A DNA stretch of 64,000 bases from Actinomycetota bacterium (GTDB taxonomy: Bacteria; Actinomycetota; Acidimicrobiia; Acidimicrobiales; JAJPHD01), in the NCBI GenBank assembly GCA_021325455.1, contig JAJPHD010000026.1, positions 62,001 through 126,000 of the forward strand, written 5' to 3'. Under the pieces are notes generated by a model. That model was not told the origin of the DNA. It worked only from the letters and a program-made list of their open reading frames with translations, and made no database searches. Position 1 is the stretch's first letter. Every line of letters begins with the position of its first letter. Shown here one piece after another: positions 17,159 to 25,497 of this stretch. Both the position numbers and the translations under genes were made by a program.

Positions 17159-18997
17159 TCAGCCGGCCCTCCACAGCTCGGGGTAGATGTTGAGCGAGGG
17201 GTCCTGGGGCAGCACCCCTGAGATCCCGGTCTTGTAGGCCGTGATCTGGTAGGCGGGTGTGGGGAGGTAGAGGACCGGGAGGTCCTTCTCAAGATAGGTC
17301 TCGTATTGCCGCATGGGCCCCAGCCCCGGCTGGGTCAAGGTGGCCTGGATGAGGCGGTCGGCCCGGGGGTTGCTGTAGCCACCGGCGTTGCCCGACCCGC
17401 CAGTCTTGAACAGCTCCTCCCCCGACGGGTACGGGTAGTACTCCCAGCCGGAATCGGCCACGAGCTGCCACCCGCAGGTGCCCGGCTTGGCCGGGTTGCA
17501 GCCGTAGACCGTGCTCGTCACGTCGGTGAAGGGGGCCTGGCGCAGGCCGACCTGGATCCCGGCCGAAGCAAAGGACGACTTGATGGCTTGCATCTCGTCG
17601 TTCACGTCCACGTTGCCCGTGTAGTAGAGCAGGGTGAGGGAAAGGCGGGCGCCAGCCCTGATCCCCGGTCCGCACTTCCCCGCTCCGGTCCCAGGGCGCG
17701 CGCACGTCGTCACCCCGCTCGGCCGCACCGTCCATCCATGGCTGGCAAGGAGCCGGCGGGCCCGTCCCACACTGTAGGGGTAAGGGTTGGCCCTCTCCTG
17801 GGGGGCTATGAAGGGGTTGGCCACCGTTGTCGGGATGGGCCCATAGGTCGGCTTGGCGTAGCCCTTGTAGACCTGGCGGATGTAGGCGGACTGGTCTATG
17901 AGGCTCTGCATGGCCTGGCGCACGTACAGCTGCTTGAAGATGGGGCCCGCCGTAGGGTTCCGGAAGTTGATGAACAAGAAGTTCACGTTCCACTGCCACC
18001 AGGGGGCGATCTTGTAGCCCTGTGCCTCCAGGGCCGGGATGGCCGACATGTCGGAGGGCGGGACGTACCCCACGTCCAGGCTCCCCGCCTTGAGGGCGGT
18101 GAACTCGGCGGAATTGCTGGTGTAGGGCATCTCCACGACCCGCTTCACCTGTCCGCTCCGAGGACCCGGGTAGCGCGGGTTGCGGACCAGGGTGGTCTGA
18201 CCCGTCCCGGTGTTGTAGGACTGGAGGATCCAAGGCCCGTCGTCCACCTTCCACAGGGGGTTCGAGCCGTAGGTGGAGGTGTCCCGGGACTGGGCATTGA
18301 GGAACTTGTAGACGCGCCTGGCCCCGGCAGGCGTCATGTCGTAGTTGCCCACCGGGGAGGAGGTGGACACCTTGTCCCAGACATGCTGGGGCAGGGGGAA
18401 GATCTGGGCCATCTCGTCCTGCAGCAGCCAGTTCAGGTTGTAGCGGCGCTTGAAGACGATCGTGAAGCTGGTCTTGCTCGTGTACGCGATCGACTTGATG
18501 ATGTCGGGCCAGGCTCCGGGGACATAGACCCCCCAGTCCTGCTTGTTCGCCTCCAGGAGGTTCATCCAGAACTCGACGTCCCGGGTGGTGACCGGCTTGC
18601 CGTCCGACCACACCCAGGGCTTGAGCCGTACCTTGGCCACGGTGTCGCCGGCGGGGTTCACCGAGAACCGGGGCTTGTAGGCCAGGCTCTGCTGGGGGTT
18701 GAAGTTGGTGGTGGTGCCCACCCGCCCGAACCAGAAGAGCGGCCGGTAGGTGATCCACTCGAACTCGTCCTCGTTGACCAGCGTGAAGTAGGCCGCGCTC
18801 ACCAGGGGCAGGATGTAGGTGGGGGTGTTGCCCGGCTGGAGGGCAAAGGTGGCCGTCCCCCCCTTGAAGACGCTCGCCGCTTCGGCCCTGGTGGATGCCG
18901 TGTGCCCGGACTTGGCGCCCCCGCAAGCCGACAGGGCCACCAGTGCGGCGGCCGCCGGCACCATCGTCAGCCTCCGCCACCACCTCGATCTGGTCAT
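17159..18997 (-). CDS. ABC transporter substrate-binding lipoprotein, family 5 (peptide/nickel type)
   Basis: 612 residues. The lipoprotein signal is basic residues, a hydrophobic core and the lipobox LSAC at about residues 22-25, so it should be a lipid-anchored extracellular binding protein. The body matches SBP_bac_5: WSDGKPVTTRDVEFWMN near 130, FKRRYNLNWLLQDEMAQIFPLP, VRQAMQSLIDQSAYIRQVYKGYAKPTYGPIP and YSNPRADRLI near the end. Such proteins bind oligopeptides, opines or other amides for an ABC importer. No permease or ATPase gene is in the window, so it must work with a remote importer, a shared one, or in another role. It is only 19 nt downstream of the hyu-like operon, which suggests co-transcription and a shared substrate. 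Confidence 0.9.
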   Translation of the reverse strand: MTRSRWWRRLTMVPAAAALVALSACGGAKSGHTASTRAEAASVFKGGTATFALQPGNTPTYILPLVSAAYFTLVNEDEFEWITYRPLFWFGRVGTTTNFNPQQSLAYKPRFSVNPAGDTVAKVRLKPWVWSDGKPVTTRDVEFWMNLLEANKQDWGVYVPGAWPDIIKSIAYTSKTSFTIVFKRRYNLNWLLQDEMAQIFPLPQHVWDKVSTSSPVGNYDMTPAGARRVYKFLNAQSRDTSTYGSNPLWKVDDGPWILQSYNTGTGQTTLVRNPRYPGPRSGQVKRVVEMPYTSNSAEFTALKAGSLDVGYVPPSDMSAIPALEAQGYKIAPWWQWNVNFLFINFRNPTAGPIFKQLYVRQAMQSLIDQSAYIRQVYKGYAKPTYGPIPTTVANPFIAPQERANPYPYSVGRARRLLASHGWTVRPSGVTTCARPGTGAGKCGPGIRAGARLSLTLLYYTGNVDVNDEMQAIKSSFASAGIQVGLRQAPFTDVTSTVYGCNPAKPGTCGWQLVADSGWEYYPYPSGEELFKTGGSGNAGGYSNPRADRLIQATLTQPGLGPMRQYETYLEKDLPVLYLPTPAYQITAYKTGISGVLPQDPSLNIYPELWRAG

Positions 18998-19016
18998 GGT
19001 CTGCCTCCGTCCTCTC

Positions 19017-20579
19017 CTAGAGCCCTCCGAGCGAGCCTGCGGCCTTGACCCGGATGCGTACCGCCTGGGTGGTCAGGTAGGCGAGGGGAACCTCCTCCAT
19101 CTCGACCACGCTCACGGTGTCGAGCTCCGCCCCGGCGGCCACCGCCCGCTCCGTAGCGTCCTCACAGGCCTCTCTCAGAGCCGCCTCCCTGCCCCCCGCG
19201 CCCAGGTGGAAGATCCGGTCCACCTGCCCGCTCACCGAGGCGATGGCGGCCCCGATGGCATTGGCCACGTCGAAGTCGTGGGGACGGGTGATCGCGCTCA
19301 CACCCGGTATCTGCTCGGGGATCAGTACGCTCCCTCCCCCCACCGCTATCAGGGGACGATCGCCCTTGGACGTCTTGATCCTGTCGACAGCATCGGCCAG
19401 CATGAAGTCCACCCGCTGCAGGGCCTCAGTCAGGACCCGCCGTCGGTTCTCGGGCAACGGCTTGCTGCCCAGCCGCACCCGCCCCCCGGCCACGGCAGCG
19501 TCTGTGAGGGTGGGGGTGCGCCCCCCGAAGACCAGGGCCTCCTCCTGCAGGCGGTACCCGACGCTCTGCGGGCCCACCTGGACCCGGCCGTCAGGCCCGG
19601 CGGCCACGACCGTTCCTCCGCCGAGGGCCAAGGTGATGAGGTCGGGCATACGGAAGTTGGTCCGGATCCCCCCTATCTCCACGCCCTGGGAGGACTCCCG
19701 GGGAAAGCCGTTGGCGACCACCCCCACATCGGTAGACGTCCCGCCCACGTCCACCACGAGGGCGTCGTCCACCCCCGCCAGGAAGGCCGCCCCCCGGATG
19801 CTGTTGGCCGGCCCGCTGCCGATCGTGAACACGGGGTACTGCAGGGCATAGTCCAAGGCCATGAGCGTTCCGTCGTTCTGGGCGAAGTAGGTGACGGGAT
19901 TGAGTCCGTGGGCCGAGAGCGAGCGCTCGAGGGCGGCGATGACGTCCCTCGCCACCCGGCCCAGGGCGGCGTTGAGCACGGTGGCGTTCTCCCGCTCCAG
20001 CAGGCCGATGGACCCCACCCGGTGGCTGAGGGACACGGGCACATCCCCCAGCTCCTTGCGGACGACCTCCTCAGCCATGAGCTCATGGTCGGGGAGGACG
20101 GGGGCGAACACGCTGGCGATCGCCACCCCTTCCGCCCGCTCGCCCACCCGGGCGAGGAACCGGGCCACCCCATCGTGGTCGAAGGGGGCCAGCTCCCGGC
20201 CATCCAGCTCGATACCCCCTCCCACGATGGCCTCCCCCACCGAGACCGCCTGGCGCAGGTCGGCGGGCCAGCCGAACAGCGGGCGCACGGCATGGGTGGC
20301 CGGGCTCCCGATCCGGATGACGGCCACGCGCTGGAGATTGCGCCGCTCCAGGACGGCATTGGTGGCATGAGTCGTCCCGAGCATCAGGTGGGTCACCCGG
20401 CTCCGGTCGATCCCCGACTCACCGAGGGCTACTCCGATCGCCCTGCCTATGCCATCGGCCACCTCCGGGCTGGTGGGCACCTTGGCCTTGGCCACCAGGG
20501 TGTCGTCTCGGTCCAGGACCACGGCATCGGTGTTGGTCCCTCCGACATCCACCCCGATCCGGTGATCAAGCGGTGGCAT
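19017..20579 (-). CDS. Hydantoinase/oxoprolinase family protein, HyuA-like (short form)
   Basis: 520 residues of the ASKHA-fold hydantoinase A/oxoprolinase family. Nucleotide-site motifs are visible: IGVDVGGTNTDAVVLD at the N terminus, LGTTHATNAVL, and DVGGTSTDVGVV mid-protein, with GPANSIRGAAFLAG between them. These enzymes couple ATP hydrolysis to opening of cyclic amides (hydantoin, 5-oxoproline) or to carboxylation of ketones. This copy is shorter than the 691-residue HyuA upstream and lacks its C-terminal extension. The ATG at 20579 is chosen because it overlaps the DUF917 stop region by 14 nt, indicating translational coupling. HyuA-short plus DUF917 is a recurring pair in bacteria (and is fused in fungi, from memory). 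Confidence 0.85.
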   Translation of the reverse strand: MPPLDHRIGVDVGGTNTDAVVLDRDDTLVAKAKVPTSPEVADGIGRAIGVALGESGIDRSRVTHLMLGTTHATNAVLERRNLQRVAVIRIGSPATHAVRPLFGWPADLRQAVSVGEAIVGGGIELDGRELAPFDHDGVARFLARVGERAEGVAIASVFAPVLPDHELMAEEVVRKELGDVPVSLSHRVGSIGLLERENATVLNAALGRVARDVIAALERSLSAHGLNPVTYFAQNDGTLMALDYALQYPVFTIGSGPANSIRGAAFLAGVDDALVVDVGGTSTDVGVVANGFPRESSQGVEIGGIRTNFRMPDLITLALGGGTVVAAGPDGRVQVGPQSVGYRLQEEALVFGGRTPTLTDAAVAGGRVRLGSKPLPENRRRVLTEALQRVDFMLADAVDRIKTSKGDRPLIAVGGGSVLIPEQIPGVSAITRPHDFDVANAIGAAIASVSGQVDRIFHLGAGGREAALREACEDATERAVAAGAELDTVSVVEMEEVPLAYLTTQAVRIRVKAAGSLGGL

Positions 20580-21648
20580 CGGCCAGCTCCTCCACGGGCA
20601 CGTAGTCGATGTCATAGCCAAAGGCTCGGGGCCCCACCATCTCCAAGCCCGACGGGCTCCGCCAGATCGGGTCGCAGGGGAAGGCGACCACCGTGACCCG
20701 CTGGCCGTAGCGGACCCTCTCGGTGGCTATGGCATCGGCCGTCTCGCTGTCGACCACCGATATGAGGTCGGGTACCGAGGCCAGCATCCGTCCTGCCTCC
20801 AGGGCGATCAGGTTCTCGTTCTGGATCTCCAGGCGCAGGAGCCGGCCGGTATCCCCGGCCAGTCCCTCGATGACCACCGACCCCCGCACGAATCCTCTGG
20901 TGGTCCTGCGCTCCACGTCGGAGACCTTGCCCTCGATCAGGCGGAAGGCTCCCACCGCACCCACCAGCGCCTCGACGGGGTCGTGCTCGGCCTCCCGGAC
21001 CGCCCTTCCCACCTCGATGGCCCGGGAGAGGGAACCCTGCACCGTGGCCCCGGCTGCCTCGGCCACCGTCAGGCAGTACTCGGCCGAGGCGGCCGAGCCG
21101 CCCAGCTCCACCGCCGCTGCCCGGGCCAGGCGCTCCATCCAGCGCCCGTCGAGGGGTCGGAACACGATCAGGTTGCCCCTCTCATCGGTCATCACCCCCG
21201 GGCTGGGCGAGATGCCGGCCAGGTGCATGGTGACCTGGGGCACCTCGGGGAAAGCCCGCCCCATGCCGTCAGCGTCCACCAGAGGCAGTCCCATCCGGGC
21301 ACTCCAGGCGATGGGCAGCAGCCCGTTTGAGCCCCCCAGCTCGGCGCACATGAGGGCCACCACAGGGCGGCCCCACAGCCTCTCCACCTCGTCCCGCAGG
21401 CGACGGCCCTCCTCCCCGTTCTCGAACTTCTCGATGTGGACGGTGGGCGCCCCGATCATGCCGCACGGCATGAGCAGGCCTTCGGCGGGAAGCTCGTCAA
21501 GTCCCATGAGCGGCACCGGGCCGAAGTCCTCCACCGCCTGAAGAGCCATCAAAAGCCCGATGGCCGGGTCCCCACCCCCACCGGTGCCGAACACCGAGCA
21601 TCCGAGGGCCAGAGCCGGAAGCGTGGATGCGTCCAGCGAGAGCCTCAT
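20566..21648 (-). CDS. DUF917 family protein (S-methyl-thiohydantoin-desulfurase-type domain)
   Basis: 360 residues. The start region SLDASTLPALALGCSVFGTGGGGDP is the usual opening of DUF917 proteins, followed by GMIGAPTVHIEK and a C-terminal half ending FGYDIDYVPVEEL. The family is now labelled after an S-methyl-thiohydantoin desulfurase, which would fit its hydantoinase neighbours, but I cannot tell whether this member has that activity. The ATG at 21648 overlaps the hyuB stop in the form ATGA, so I prefer it to an in-frame start three codons upstream. It is the third gene of the four-gene overlapping operon. Confidence 0.82.
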   Translation of the reverse strand: MRLSLDASTLPALALGCSVFGTGGGGDPAIGLLMALQAVEDFGPVPLMGLDELPAEGLLMPCGMIGAPTVHIEKFENGEEGRRLRDEVERLWGRPVVALMCAELGGSNGLLPIAWSARMGLPLVDADGMGRAFPEVPQVTMHLAGISPSPGVMTDERGNLIVFRPLDGRWMERLARAAAVELGGSAASAEYCLTVAEAAGATVQGSLSRAIEVGRAVREAEHDPVEALVGAVGAFRLIEGKVSDVERRTTRGFVRGSVVIEGLAGDTGRLLRLEIQNENLIALEAGRMLASVPDLISVVDSETADAIATERVRYGQRVTVVAFPCDPIWRSPSGLEMVGPRAFGYDIDYVPVEELADATA

Positions 21649-23336
21649 CCGTCCCACCCGTACACGTGACGAGCCTCCTCCTCGGTGACGAGGCCATCGG
21701 CCAGGTCTTCGGCAACAAGGGACCGCGGGCGGCTCAAGGGATCCCCGTAACCCCCTCCCGTCCCGGTCACCAGGCGCACCAGGTCCCCCCGGCGGAGGGC
21801 CATGCGGGCCACCTTCCCGAAGCGCCTTGGCTCCGATCCGTCGGCCGGCACCACCTCCACGTAGTTGCAGGAGCCGGCCCGCCCGCCGGCCACCCCCCAG
21901 GGGGGGAACCGGTGGCGGCCGAAGGCAACCGTGAGCAAGGCCTGGTCAGAGAGGACCCGGTACTCGCGCCGGAGGCCCCGTCCGCCCCGGTGGTGCCCCG
22001 CCCCCGCCCCCTCCACCACGTCCAGGCCGAACCGCTCGACCAGTATCCCGTAGCGCTGCTCGGCCACCTCCACCGGGATCACATACGTCTCCCCGTCCCC
22101 CACCGATACGAGGCCATGCTGGCCGTCAGCCGTTCCTGTTGCCCCCCAACCACCCGCCTGGGGCTCGACCAGCAAGGCGGGCTCCCCGGTGTCGGGATGC
22201 TCGAGGGCCACGCTGGTAGAGCAGACCGAGAGGAAGCTGCCGGCCGGCAGGAGGTCGGGGTAGGCGGGGGCCAAGGCCTTCCAGACCAGGTCGGTCGCCA
22301 TCTCCGTGGCCTCGAAGTAGGCGGCCACGGCGGCAGGGCGCTCGGCAGTGAACACCGTGCCCGACGGGCAGACCACGCTGAGGGGCCGGAACCAGCCGTC
22401 GTTGGCCGGCTCTTGCGGGTCGGTCAGCGCCTTGTAGACCGTTCGCACCCCCGATACGAGGCCACTTCTCGAGCAGTTGACCGGTCCTGGGACCTGGGGA
22501 TGGCTGCCTGAGAAGTCGCAGCGGACGCCTGACCCGTCCACCTCGACGCGGACCCGGACCGGGAAGGGGCCGTGGCCGAGGCCGTCGTCGTCGATCCCGT
22601 CCTCGGCCTCGAACACGCCCGGGCGCAACCGGCCAAGGGCCACCCGGGCCAGGTGCTCCCCGCGGTCCAGGGCCTGGCCCATGGCCCCCGTCACCACCTC
22701 GGTGCCGTAGCGCCGGCACAGCTCCAGGAGGCGGCGCTCGGCGACCTCCAGGCAGGCGACGTGGGCCCGCAGGTCACCTTCGACCATGTCGGGCAGTCGG
22801 CTGTTGGCCCTGATCACTGCCAACAGGTCCCGGTCCCATTCACCCCCCCTCACCACCCGGACGAAGGGGAGTTGCAATCCCTCTTGGAACACCTCGGTTG
22901 AATCAGCGGTCCACGAGCCCGGGTCCTTGCCGCCCACCTCCGTGAAATGCCCCTTGGCGGCGGCCAGGCCCACCAGGTGGTCTCCGAAGAACACGGGGCG
23001 CACCACGGCCACGTCGGACAGGTGGGTCCCCCCACCCGTATAGGGGTCGTTGGCTGCCACGACGTCACCGGGCCGGAGGTCGGGGGACCGTTGCAGGGCC
23101 TCTCTCACCACCTCGCCGAGGGGGCCGAGGAACCCAGCCACCCCGTTCCCCTGGCAGACAAGCTCGCCGCGGGCGTCCGTGAGGCCCACGGCGAAGTCGA
23201 GCACCTCGTAGACGACCGGGCTCTGCGAGGTTCGCTGCAGGGACACGAACATCTCGTCGGCGATCGCAAGGAAAGCCTCCCGGAGCACGTCGGCCGTGAA
23301 CCGGTCCGGGGAGGGGGCTTCCCATGCCATCCTCAC
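21645..23336 (-). CDS. hyuB: Hydantoinase B/oxoprolinase family protein
   Basis: 563 residues that match HyuB throughout: FLAIADEMFVSLQRTSQSPVVYEVLDFAVGL at the start, GDVVAANDPYTGGGTHLSDVAVV, KGHFTEVGG, FDFSGSHPQ-type text (CDFSGSHPQVPGPVN), VEPQAGGWGATGTADGQ and a glycine-rich C terminus (TGTGGGYGDPLSRP). HyuB pairs with HyuA to make the ATP-dependent cyclic-amidase or carboxylase complex. The start overlaps the hyuA stop (GTGA), with an ATG two codons further in as an alternative. The length is normal for the family. Together with hyuA it forms a complete HyuAB pair; the following HyuA-short/DUF917 pair may act on the same substrate class. Confidence 0.92.
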   Translation of the reverse strand: MRMAWEAPSPDRFTADVLREAFLAIADEMFVSLQRTSQSPVVYEVLDFAVGLTDARGELVCQGNGVAGFLGPLGEVVREALQRSPDLRPGDVVAANDPYTGGGTHLSDVAVVRPVFFGDHLVGLAAAKGHFTEVGGKDPGSWTADSTEVFQEGLQLPFVRVVRGGEWDRDLLAVIRANSRLPDMVEGDLRAHVACLEVAERRLLELCRRYGTEVVTGAMGQALDRGEHLARVALGRLRPGVFEAEDGIDDDGLGHGPFPVRVRVEVDGSGVRCDFSGSHPQVPGPVNCSRSGLVSGVRTVYKALTDPQEPANDGWFRPLSVVCPSGTVFTAERPAAVAAYFEATEMATDLVWKALAPAYPDLLPAGSFLSVCSTSVALEHPDTGEPALLVEPQAGGWGATGTADGQHGLVSVGDGETYVIPVEVAEQRYGILVERFGLDVVEGAGAGHHRGGRGLRREYRVLSDQALLTVAFGRHRFPPWGVAGGRAGSCNYVEVVPADGSEPRRFGKVARMALRRGDLVRLVTGTGGGYGDPLSRPRSLVAEDLADGLVTEEEARHVYGWDG

Positions 23337-25408
23337 GCCTCCTCCAGGATGAGGTTGCCGTCGGGGTCAGCCCAGGCCCGCTGCCCCGGAAGGACAAGGG
23401 TGGTAGCGGCCGGCTCCTCCACGATGCACGGCCCCTGCAGCTCCCTCCCGGGCTCCAGCCCTGATCTCCCCAGCACGGCCACCTCGACCACGCCGCCTTG
23501 CTGGTCGAGGTCCACCACCCGCCTGTCCTCGGCCGGCTCACCGACCCCTTCCTGGAGCGCCTGTCGCGAGGCGCCCCAAGGCACGGGATCGGCGGGCGCG
23601 GTCGCCGACACCCGCGCTCCCACCATCTCCAGGGGGACTCCGGGGAGCTCGAGGGCATAAGCCTGGCGGGAGGTGCGGTCGAAGTCCTCCCGCAGGCCGC
23701 TGACCAGAGCCTCCCCCTCGACCCCCGGACGGAGCGGGATCTCCAACGTGTGCTCCTGGCCCAGGTAGCGCAGCTCGACGTGGCGCTCCAGCGAGGCACC
23801 CGTGCCGGCGGCTCCCAGCTCCTCCAGGGCCTCCGTGTCCAGGGAGGCCATCAGGTCCTGGAGGGGCCCCGGCGCCAGCCGCCCCACCCGGGTCCGCACG
23901 GCGTCAGCTCGCAGCCCTCCGGCCAGCATGCCGAAGGCCGAGAAGTGGCCCGGGCCGGGAGGGACCGCCACCCGGGGGATCCCGAGATCCCGGGCGAGCA
24001 GGGCAGCGTGGAGCGGGCCGGCACCCCCGTGGGCGACCAGGGTGAAGCGCCGGGGGTCATGCCCCCGCCGGAGGGTCACGAGGCGGAGGGCCCGGGTCAT
24101 CTGGGCCACCGCCACCCTGAGCACCCCCCGGGCCGCCTCGCCGGCCCCGACCCCCATCTGCTGACCCAGACGGGCCAGGGCCTCCTCAGCCGCCTGCAGG
24201 TCCAGGCCCATGGCACCGCCCAGGAAGTAGAGGGGATCGAGCCGGCCGGTCAGCAGGTTGGCGTCGGTGAGGGTTGGGGCGGTCCCACCCCGCCCATAGC
24301 AAGCCGGGCCAGGGTCGGCCCCGGCGCTGGAAGGGCCGACGTGCAGCCCAGCGGCGGGGTCCACCCAGGCCACCGAGCCTCCCCCCGCCCCGATCTCGAC
24401 TATGTCCACGATCGGGGCCTGCACCGGGTAGCCGGCGCTGAGCGGGCTGGCCTCGATCCGGTATCCGCGCTCCACCCGCACCCCGCCGCCCAGGACGGCC
24501 GAGGTCTTGGCCGTCGTGCCGCCGATGTCGAGGGACAGGATGTCCCCTGCGCCCATCCGTTTCCCCAGCTGTGCGGAGGCCACCACGCCCGCCACCGGTC
24601 CCGACTCGAGCAGACGGATGGGGTTGGCCCTCGCCCTGTCGAACGAGCACACCCCTCCGTTGGAGCTCATGGCATAGCTGGGGGCCGCCACTCCCTCGGC
24701 CCGCAGGCGCCTGGCCAGGGAGCCCAGGTACGTCGAGACCACGGGTTGGGCGTAGGCGGAGAGCACGGTGGTGCTGGCCCTCTCGTACTCCCGCCACTGC
24801 CCGCTCACCTGGTGGGACGCCAGGACGGGGACATCGAGGCGCTCCCGGAGAAGGGCCGCGGCCCGGGCCTCGTGCCGGGGATTGGCCCAGGAGTGGAGGA
24901 AGCACACCGCCACCGCCTCGACGCCCGCTGCCCGGATGGGCTCCACCAGCTCCTCCACCGCCCGGTCCTCCAGGGGCTGGAGGACCCGGCCCCGGTAGGA
25001 GATCCGCTCGGCCACCTCGTAGCAGAGACGGCGGGGGACCAGAGGCCGGGGCTTGCGATAGGCCAGGTTGTACAGGTCGGGGCGGTTGGCTCGCCCGATC
25101 TCCAGCAGGTCACGGAAGCCCTCGGTGGTGACAAGGGCTGTCCGGGCCCCCCGGCGCTCCGTGATGGCGTTGATCACGACCGTGGTCCCGTGCACGAAGA
25201 CCGAGACCGTGCTGGCCGGAAGGCCGGCCACCTTCAACGCCGCCATGACGCCGTCCTCCAAGCCCCCCGGGGTGGTGTCGGCCTTGGAGCGGGCCACGCG
25301 GGCAGAGCGCCCCTCTCCTACCACGGCGACGAGGTCGGTGAAGGTCCCCCCGATGTCGACCGCCAGCCGGCACCGCTCTCCTCTGGGCCCGGCGGCAGTG
25401 TCCTTCAC
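23333..25408 (-). CDS. hyuA: Hydantoinase A/oxoprolinase family protein
   Basis: 691 residues, full length for HyuA. N-terminal LAVDIGGTFTDLVAV, VFVHGTTVVINAITER and a long DLYNLAYRKPRPLVPR segment mark the Hydant_A_N domain. LSLDIGGTTAKTSAVLGG, IVDIVEIGAGGGSVAWVD and LVAHGGAGPLHA mark the main domain, and a C-terminal beta domain ends near LEEA. Together with HyuB it would hydrolyse a 5-membered cyclic amide or imide at the expense of ATP. GTG start, with a GGAGG rather far (about 15 nt) upstream. First gene of the operon, divergent from the PucR-type regulator with a 15-bp palindrome in the shared region. Confidence 0.92.
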   Translation of the reverse strand: MKDTAAGPRGERCRLAVDIGGTFTDLVAVVGEGRSARVARSKADTTPGGLEDGVMAALKVAGLPASTVSVFVHGTTVVINAITERRGARTALVTTEGFRDLLEIGRANRPDLYNLAYRKPRPLVPRRLCYEVAERISYRGRVLQPLEDRAVEELVEPIRAAGVEAVAVCFLHSWANPRHEARAAALLRERLDVPVLASHQVSGQWREYERASTTVLSAYAQPVVSTYLGSLARRLRAEGVAAPSYAMSSNGGVCSFDRARANPIRLLESGPVAGVVASAQLGKRMGAGDILSLDIGGTTAKTSAVLGGGVRVERGYRIEASPLSAGYPVQAPIVDIVEIGAGGGSVAWVDPAAGLHVGPSSAGADPGPACYGRGGTAPTLTDANLLTGRLDPLYFLGGAMGLDLQAAEEALARLGQQMGVGAGEAARGVLRVAVAQMTRALRLVTLRRGHDPRRFTLVAHGGAGPLHAALLARDLGIPRVAVPPGPGHFSAFGMLAGGLRADAVRTRVGRLAPGPLQDLMASLDTEALEELGAAGTGASLERHVELRYLGQEHTLEIPLRPGVEGEALVSGLREDFDRTSRQAYALELPGVPLEMVGARVSATAPADPVPWGASRQALQEGVGEPAEDRRVVDLDQQGGVVEVAVLGRSGLEPGRELQGPCIVEEPAATTLVLPGQRAWADPDGNLILEEA

Positions 25409-25474
25409 CCCATGATCATCTTCCCTCCTGCCCCAGACGGGAATGGGCGGATCATACGAAGGTTGGCCCTCTCA

Positions 25475-25489
25475 TGTGCAGATGGCACA
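25475..25489. promoter_or_regulatory. Palindrome TGTGC-N5-GCACA between hyuA and the PucR gene (candidate operator)
   Basis: TGTGCAGATGGCACA has two perfect 5-bp arms around a 5-bp centre. It lies in the divergent intergenic region, about 65 bp upstream of hyuA and 9 bp before the preferred GTG of the regulator. Arms one helical turn apart (10 bp centre to centre) suit a dimeric helix-turn-helix protein, so autoregulation plus control of hyu is a reasonable inference. A single copy in a GC-rich genome could be chance. Confidence 0.45.
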
Positions 25490-25497
25490 CTGCAGGG

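Noticed and set aside
16110-17186. 358-codon plus-strand frame opposite the MFS gene
   Set aside because: Mirror of the transporter; Gly/Asp/Val-rich product with no motif.
25474-25497. ATG at 25474 as start of the PucR gene
   Set aside because: It would overlap the palindromic operator candidate and adds only eight unconserved codons; the GTG at 25498 matches the family start.
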